Assembly: GCA_042408665.1 (NCBI GenBank) | Contig: JBHOQW010000013.1 | Span: forward strand, 1-8,561 | DNA length: 8,561 nucleotides | Direction: 5' to 3' | Source: CAUJGQ01 sp042408665 | Lineage (GTDB): Bacteria > Chloroflexota > Dehalococcoidia > CAUJGQ01 | Part shown: one piece after another, positions 5,377 to 8,561 of the stretch | How the letters are laid out: each line of letters begins with the position of its first letter | Numbering within the stretch: position 1 is the stretch's first letter | Made by a program: the position numbers and the translations under genes | Notes under the pieces: model-generated | Told to the model about the DNA's origin: nothing | Databases searched by the model: none | The model's input: only the letters and a program-made list of their open reading frames with translations

Positions 5377-5880
5377 GTGACGGAGCAGTATCGGGGCGGG
5401 GAACCGCGCGTCGCGGCCCGGCAGCGCCGGGGTCGGGAGCGAGGGCAGTTCGCGGAGCTCTTGCGGCGCTACCGCCGCGCCGCCGATCTCCGGCAGGTCG
5501 ACGTGGCACGGGCGGTGCAGGTGGCCAAGTCCACCTACTCACACTGGGAGAACGGCTACAACCTGCCGCGCGACCCGGAGGTGTTCCGGCGTCTGTCCGC
5601 GCTCTTGCAGGTGCCGCAGCAGCAGCTGGCGGCCGCGGCCGGCTACATCGAGCCGGTCGCCGCGGCCGCCGAGCGGTCGGCCGAGGCCACGGTGCTCGCG
5701 GAGGTCGCGATCCAGGCCATCGCCGAGCGGGTGCGTCAGCTCCTCGGCCGCCAGTCCGGCACCCTGCTCAGGCCACCGGAGCGCGGCAACGGACGGGGCG
5801 GCGCCGACGGCGGGATGCGGCCGGTCTCAGATGAGCGGGCAGAGGAGGCCGGAGATCCCGGGCCACAGGCCGGCAGGTGA
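5377..5880 (+). CDS. XRE-family transcriptional repressor
   Basis: A 167-residue protein with an N-terminal basic leader and an XRE/Cro-CI helix-turn-helix at about 25-88 (FAELLRRYRRAADLRQVDVA, then AVQVAKSTYSHWENGYNLPR, the second stretch carrying the recognition helix). The first half of the C-terminal region is an Ala/Glu-rich helix (about 95-124). The last 40 residues are Gly/Pro/Arg-rich and look disordered. There is no LexA-type Ser/Lys protease domain, so self-cleavage on DNA damage is unlikely. The start is GTG 5377, six bases after AGGAGG. It is transcribed away from the operator cluster, opposite to the early operon, as a lysogeny repressor would be. The final 145 bases overlap an antisense membrane-protein gene, and the poor quality of that tail may reflect the shared DNA. 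Confidence 0.88.
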   Translation: MTEQYRGGEPRVAARQRRGRERGQFAELLRRYRRAADLRQVDVARAVQVAKSTYSHWENGYNLPRDPEVFRRLSALLQVPQQQLAAAAGYIEPVAAAAERSAEATVLAEVAIQAIAERVRQLLGRQSGTLLRPPERGNGRGGADGGMRPVSDERAEEAGDPGPQAGR

Positions 5881-6149
5881 CGGCCGGCCCGCTCCAGGCG
5901 CCGGCGCAGGTACAGGCCGAGGGTGGTCATGGCGACCTCGGGAAACGGGAGCGGCAGGAGCCAGCGGAGATGGACGTCAGGGATCGGGGTGAGCAGGACC
6001 AGGAGCGCCGCGCTGTAGCCGACGGCGCCCAGCAGGATGGCGCCGGTGCTGAGCAGGCCGGCCGCGCGGGGATGGCTTCCGTGCGGAGGCCTGCGCCGGA
6101 CGGAGACGACGCAGGTACGACAGCGGCAGGCAAAGGCGTCGCGGGTCAT
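5736..6149 (-). CDS. Small membrane protein antisense to the repressor tail
   Basis: A 137-residue protein. Cys-rich start (CRCRTC, 8-13), one strong hydrophobic segment at about 31-54 (GLLSTGAILLGAVGYSAALL continuing to VLLTP) and a second weaker one at 62-81 followed by LRRRLERAGRH, which fits the positive-inside pattern. The last 45 residues overlap the repressor gene and are Ser/Pro/Arg-rich. ATG 6149 is preceded by GGAGAG with a six-base spacer, and a TTGACA box lies at 6210-6205. Third-position GC is high (roughly 88% over the first 60 codons by eye), a little above the opposing frame. A superinfection-exclusion or lysogenic-conversion role is possible but not shown. The main alternative is that this is a shadow of a plus-strand frame. 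Confidence 0.5.
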   Translation of the reverse strand: MTRDAFACRCRTCVVSVRRRPPHGSHPRAAGLLSTGAILLGAVGYSAALLVLLTPIPDVHLRWLLPLPFPEVAMTTLGLYLRRRLERAGRHLPACGPGSPASSARSSETGRIPPSAPPRPLPRSGGLSRVPDWRPRS

Positions 6150-6155
6150 GGGTCG

Positions 6156-6167
6156 CTCTCCGGAGAG
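6156..6167. promoter_or_regulatory. Palindromic ribosome binding site shared by divergent genes
   Basis: CTCTCCGGAGAG is a perfect 12-base palindrome between divergent starts ATG 6149 (minus) and GTG 6171 (plus). Read on either strand it presents GGAGAG: six bases before ATG on the minus strand, and GGAG five bases before GTG on the plus strand. One DNA site can therefore supply a Shine-Dalgarno sequence to both transcripts. In either RNA it could also self-pair or pair with the antisense transcript. Confidence 0.5.
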
Positions 6168-6170
6168 GAA

Positions 6171-6650
6171 GTGGGATTAGTCTATCGCGCCGATAGTGGA
6201 ACGTGTCAACCGGAGCAGGTCAGCGCCGCAGCCGCGGGCGGGACCTCGGCGCAGCCGACCGACCAGCCGCTCTGGCTCAGCGTGCGGGCCTGGCCGACGG
6301 AGTTCGGCCCGCCGGCACGGGGCTGGTACGGCTGGTTCTGCCGAGCCTTCGCCGTGGTACGGGCGCTGGGCGGCGATGACCGCTGGATCGTCGTGCCCGG
6401 CGCCTCGCGCGAACGCGATCGCGAGGTGGCCGTGGGCGGCGCGGCGCTGGCGCTGTTTACCCTGCTGGCGCTGGGCGGCGCGCTCGCCGGCCTGTGGCTG
6501 GTGACGCTGCTGTTCGCGGCGCTGTCGCTCTGGGTCGCGGTGGACTGGACCCGGAGGGCGGCAGGGTACGTGGCGGGCCTGTGCCTGCGCCGGGCCTACG
6601 AGACCGAGGCGCGCTGGCGGCAGGCAGGCAGGCGCGGAGGACGGCCGTGA
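6171..6650 (+). CDS. Membrane protein coupled to the serine recombinase
   Basis: A 159-residue protein if GTG 6171 is the start (GGAG five bases upstream). The N-terminal 30 residues are low complexity. Residues 33-75 are a Trp/aromatic-rich soluble part (GWYGWFCRAFAVVRALGGDD at 51-70). Residues about 87-124 are strongly hydrophobic, enough for a two-pass hairpin (VGGAALALFTLLALGG, then LAGLWLVTLLFAALSLWVAV), and the tail is basic. Both termini would be cytoplasmic. The stop overlaps the recombinase start as GTGA, so the two are translated together. Membrane proteins near phage integrases are common, with roles in exclusion or unknown. A later GTG at 6282 is possible but has no ribosome binding site. 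Function not recognised. Confidence 0.65.
   Translation: MGLVYRADSGTCQPEQVSAAAAGGTSAQPTDQPLWLSVRAWPTEFGPPARGWYGWFCRAFAVVRALGGDDRWIVVPGASRERDREVAVGGAALALFTLLALGGALAGLWLVTLLFAALSLWVAVDWTRRAAGYVAGLCLRRAYETEARWRQAGRRGGRP
6180..6210 (-). promoter_or_regulatory. Candidate promoter and dyad for the antisense membrane-protein gene
   Basis: On the minus strand TTGACA (6210-6205) is followed after 17-19 bases by weak -10 candidates (GATAGA or TAGACT at about 6187-6180). The spacer contains the 15-base dyad CTATCG-CGC-CGATAG (6182-6196), which would sit on the polymerase binding site. It would drive transcription toward ATG 6149 with a short leader. The dyad is a plausible operator, but it lies inside the 5' end of the opposing plus-strand frame. 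Confidence 0.4.
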
Positions 6651-8359
6651 CCGTCCCGGCGCTGGTGTACGCCCGCGTGTCCACCGAGGAGCAGGGCAAG
6701 GGCTTCAGCCTGCCAACGCAGCTTGAGGCCTGCCGGCGCTACTGCGCCGAGCGCGGCTACCTGGTGACCGGGGAGTACACCGACGACGTGTCCGGCACGC
6801 TCCTGGAACGCCCTGGCTTCGTCGACCTCGTGGCGCACGCCCGCCGGCTGCGCGACGGAGGACAGGCGCCGGTGGTGGTGGTCTACGACCTGGACCGGCT
6901 AGGCCGGGGCAGCGCGGTGGTCGCCATTCTGGAGTACCAGCTGGAGCACACGGGCGCACGGGTGGAATACGTCCTGGCCGGGGAGCAATACACGGGGCCG
7001 GAGGGCGCGTTGCTCAAGGCGATCAAGGCGGCCCTGTCCGGCTACGAGAACCTGCAGCGGGCCGAGCGCTCCCGGCGGGGCATGCGCGGCCGCGTGCAGG
7101 CGGGCTTCCCGGTGGCCGTGGCTGGGGTGGCGCCGTACGGCTATCGCTACGAGGGTGGCCGGCGCTTCGGGCGCCTCGTACCGGACCCGGTGGAAGCGGA
7201 AGTCGTGCGGGCGATCTTCCGCTGGCTCGTCGACGAACGCCTGAGCGCCCGGCAGATCGCGCTGAGGCTTTCCGCGATGGCGGTGCCGACGCGCGGGGAC
7301 GGCTTCCCCGGCCGCGCCATCCGCAAGCGGGCGGCGTTCGGCACCTGGCGCGTGGGCGTCGTGACGCGCATCGTGAAGAACCCACTCTACCGGGGCGAGT
7401 ACCGGTACGGCATGACGCGACGGGTCATGCAGCCGTCGGGGAAGGCGAGCAAGGCGCCACAGCCGCCGGAGCTGTGGGTGCGGGCGGCGGTGCCGGCGCT
7501 GGTGGACGAGGCCACCTGGCAGGCGGCGCAGGAGCGGCTGCGGGAGAACCTGCTGGCCTCGCCGCGCAACGTGCGGCGCCACTACCTGTTGCGTGGGCGA
7601 GTGTTCTGCCCGGCACCCTGCGGCCGCCGGTGGGTGGGCGCGGCGTCGCGTGGGGTGCGCTACTATCTGTGCCCAGCGGTGCTGCCGGAGGCGCGAACGG
7701 ATCCGCTGCCGGCCGAGCACCCGCCGGCGCCCCGGCTCAACGCCCGCCGGCTGGAGGCGGCGGTGTGGGCGCTCATGTGCGCGGAGCTCGTGGACCGGGA
7801 GCGCATCCTGGCGCGGGTGCGGGCGCTGCGGGAGGAGCGGCTTGCGGCCGCCACGCGGCTTGAGGATCTGCTTCAGGCGGCGGGGCGGCGGCGGGCGGAC
7901 GTGGACCGCAGGCTATCGGCGCTGCTGTCGCGGGAGCTCGACGGCTACCCGGCGGAGGTGGTGGCGGCGCACCGGCAGGAGCTGCTGCGGCAGCGGCGGG
8001 AGCTTCTGGCGGAGATGGAACGCCTCCAGGCGGAGCGGGACCGGCTCCTGGACACGGTGGAACGGCTGCCGCGGCACCTGGATGACCTGGCGGTGGAGCT
8101 GGCCAGCGAGGAGGCGCGCACGCTCTGGTCGCTGGGTCCAGCGGAGCGACGACGCCTGATCGAGGACCTGGACGTGCGGGTGACGGTGCTGGGCCGGGAC
8201 GAGGTGGTGGTGCGCGGGCTGTTCGGCGAGCGGCGGGTGCCGGTGGACACGCCGGCGGCGCGGGCGGTGCTCAAACGGTTCGCGGCCGAAGACGGGGTGC
8301 CGGTGCGCTTCCCGCGCGAGCCCCGGCACGCGTCCCGGCCGTCGCGGCCCGAGCCATAG
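6647..8359 (+). CDS. Large serine recombinase (integrase)
   Basis: A 570-residue site-specific recombinase that integrates and, with a partner, excises DNA via a serine-DNA link. Resolvase domain 1-150: catalytic S12 in YARVSTEEQ, with R10 and the DLDRLGRG motif (81-88). Recombinase domain at about 160-265 (APYGYRYEGG, WRVGVVTRIVKNPLYRGEY). Zinc ribbon at about 315-375, with C321, C325 and C342; the usual fourth Cys is absent, with H358 nearby. A long coiled coil at about 383-475, then a small C-terminal beta region. The start is GTG 6647: GGAGG lies six bases upstream, and it overlaps the membrane-protein stop as GTGA. The gene ends about 55 bases from a disrupted host gene, the usual int-next-to-att layout. 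A transposase of the TnpX/TndX type is the alternative within the same family. Confidence 0.95.
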   Translation: MTVPALVYARVSTEEQGKGFSLPTQLEACRRYCAERGYLVTGEYTDDVSGTLLERPGFVDLVAHARRLRDGGQAPVVVVYDLDRLGRGSAVVAILEYQLEHTGARVEYVLAGEQYTGPEGALLKAIKAALSGYENLQRAERSRRGMRGRVQAGFPVAVAGVAPYGYRYEGGRRFGRLVPDPVEAEVVRAIFRWLVDERLSARQIALRLSAMAVPTRGDGFPGRAIRKRAAFGTWRVGVVTRIVKNPLYRGEYRYGMTRRVMQPSGKASKAPQPPELWVRAAVPALVDEATWQAAQERLRENLLASPRNVRRHYLLRGRVFCPAPCGRRWVGAASRGVRYYLCPAVLPEARTDPLPAEHPPAPRLNARRLEAAVWALMCAELVDRERILARVRALREERLAAATRLEDLLQAAGRRRADVDRRLSALLSRELDGYPAEVVAAHRQELLRQRRELLAEMERLQAERDRLLDTVERLPRHLDDLAVELASEEARTLWSLGPAERRRLIEDLDVRVTVLGRDEVVVRGLFGERRVPVDTPAARAVLKRFAAEDGVPVRFPREPRHASRPSRPEP

Positions 8360-8369
8360 CGTTGAGAGC

Positions 8370-8430
8370 GAACCGGGATGGTGCGGGATCGTCGCGGTTC
8401 CTGATTGCGTCAACGCCACCACCGTGGCCT
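8370..8430. other. Probable attachment-site junction (attL/attR)
   Basis: Between the recombinase stop and the host gene lies a short arm with the dyad GAACCG (8370-8375) / CGGTTC (8395-8400) and two CGGGAT copies (8374-8379, 8384-8389), the kind of inverted and direct motifs that serine integrases contact. Similarity to the 4Fe-4S gene starts at about 8415, after which the protein pattern is uninterrupted. The exchange point is therefore estimated at about 8405-8422. The other junction is outside the window, so the shared core cannot be confirmed here. Confidence 0.6.
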
Positions 8431-8561
8431 GCAAGGCCGAGCACGAGGTGCCGGTGGGGGTGTTCCGCACCTGGGTGCAGTACGTGGAGCGGGGCGAGTA
8501 CCCCAACACCCGCCGCTCCTTCGCCGTGTTGCGCTGCAACCACTGCGACAACGCCCCCTGC
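8415..8561 (+). pseudogene. 4Fe-4S dicluster electron-transfer subunit, 5' part cut off by the element
   Basis: A 49-codon open frame, continuing past the window, that encodes the interior of an NrfC/PsrB/HybA-type iron-sulfur subunit of a membrane molybdoenzyme-like complex. Signature: TVACKAEHEVPVGVFRTWV, then YVERGEYPNTRRSFAVLRCN and HCDNAPC, the start of the second cluster (CxxCxxxxC). In this family TVAC is the end of CxxCxxCxxxC; here the bases before it encode CVNATTVAC, so the earlier cluster Cys residues are missing at their expected places. No in-frame ATG, GTG or TTG occurs between 8358 and 8414, so the fragment has no start of its own. The missing 5' part should lie beyond the other end of the element. 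As it stands the gene is inactive unless the element is excised. Confidence 0.8.

Noticed and set aside
5877..6170. N-terminal extension of the plus-strand membrane protein starting at GTG 5877 in a GTGA overlap with the repressor
   Set aside because: The extra 98 residues are a Gln/Glu/Gly/Arg-rich mirror of the minus-strand hydrophobic frame and lack a ribosome binding site. Coupling to the repressor remains possible, so this is a preference.
6494..6646. Longer start for the serine recombinase
   Set aside because: The added residues overlap the membrane protein in another frame; GTG 6647 has a perfectly spaced GGAGG and places the catalytic Ser at residue 12, as usual.
1..8561. CRISPR arrays, tRNA or rRNA genes
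   Set aside because: No repeated spaced units of CRISPR size and no cloverleaf or rRNA pattern was seen on either strand by eye.

Overview
The window is very GC-rich and reads as one end of an integrated mobile element, most likely a prophage or a phage-like integrative element, with a host gene fragment at the right edge. Strong AGGAGG-type ribosome binding sites, TTGACA promoters and tight ATGA/GTGA gene overlaps suggest a high-GC bacterium. A thermophilic high-GC Firmicute (Thermaerobacter or Symbiobacterium type) or a Chloroflexi/actinobacterial relative would fit, but this is inference from composition only.

Left two thirds (1-5205, minus strand): a compact early operon read right to left from a clear promoter at 5249-5276. 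In transcription order it encodes an excisionase-like helix-turn-helix protein, a multi-zinc-knuckle protein, two small helical proteins separated by a strong hairpin, a zinc-ribbon protein, a small FlbD-like beta protein, a candidate ERF/Rad52-like single-strand annealing protein, a SNF2 helicase fused to a beta-class DNA methyltransferase, and a zinc plus helix-turn-helix protein that runs off the left edge. Three of the small genes lie outside obvious long ORFs or needed start correction from their ribosome binding sites.

Middle (5206-5376): a divergent control region. The GGTGTC/GACACC half-sites overlap TTGACA boxes on both strands, as expected for a lysogeny-type switch. The XRE-type repressor (5377-5880) is transcribed rightward away from it.

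Right third (5736-8359, mixed strands): a small minus-strand membrane protein overlaps the repressor tail. A plus-strand membrane protein starts 22 bases from it across a perfect palindrome that can act as ribosome binding site on both strands. The membrane protein overlaps, by GTGA, a 570-residue large serine recombinase, the integrase of the element.

Right edge (8360-8561): 41-55 bases of attachment-site arm, then, abruptly, a reading frame coding for the interior of a 4Fe-4S dicluster subunit of the molybdoenzyme/NrfC type. Its first cluster motif is broken exactly where the element ends. The simplest reading is that the recombinase inserted the element into this electron-transfer gene, so this is an attachment junction, and precise excision would restore the gene. 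The arrangement resembles the fdxN element of heterocystous cyanobacteria, where a serine recombinase (XisF) excises DNA from a ferredoxin gene.
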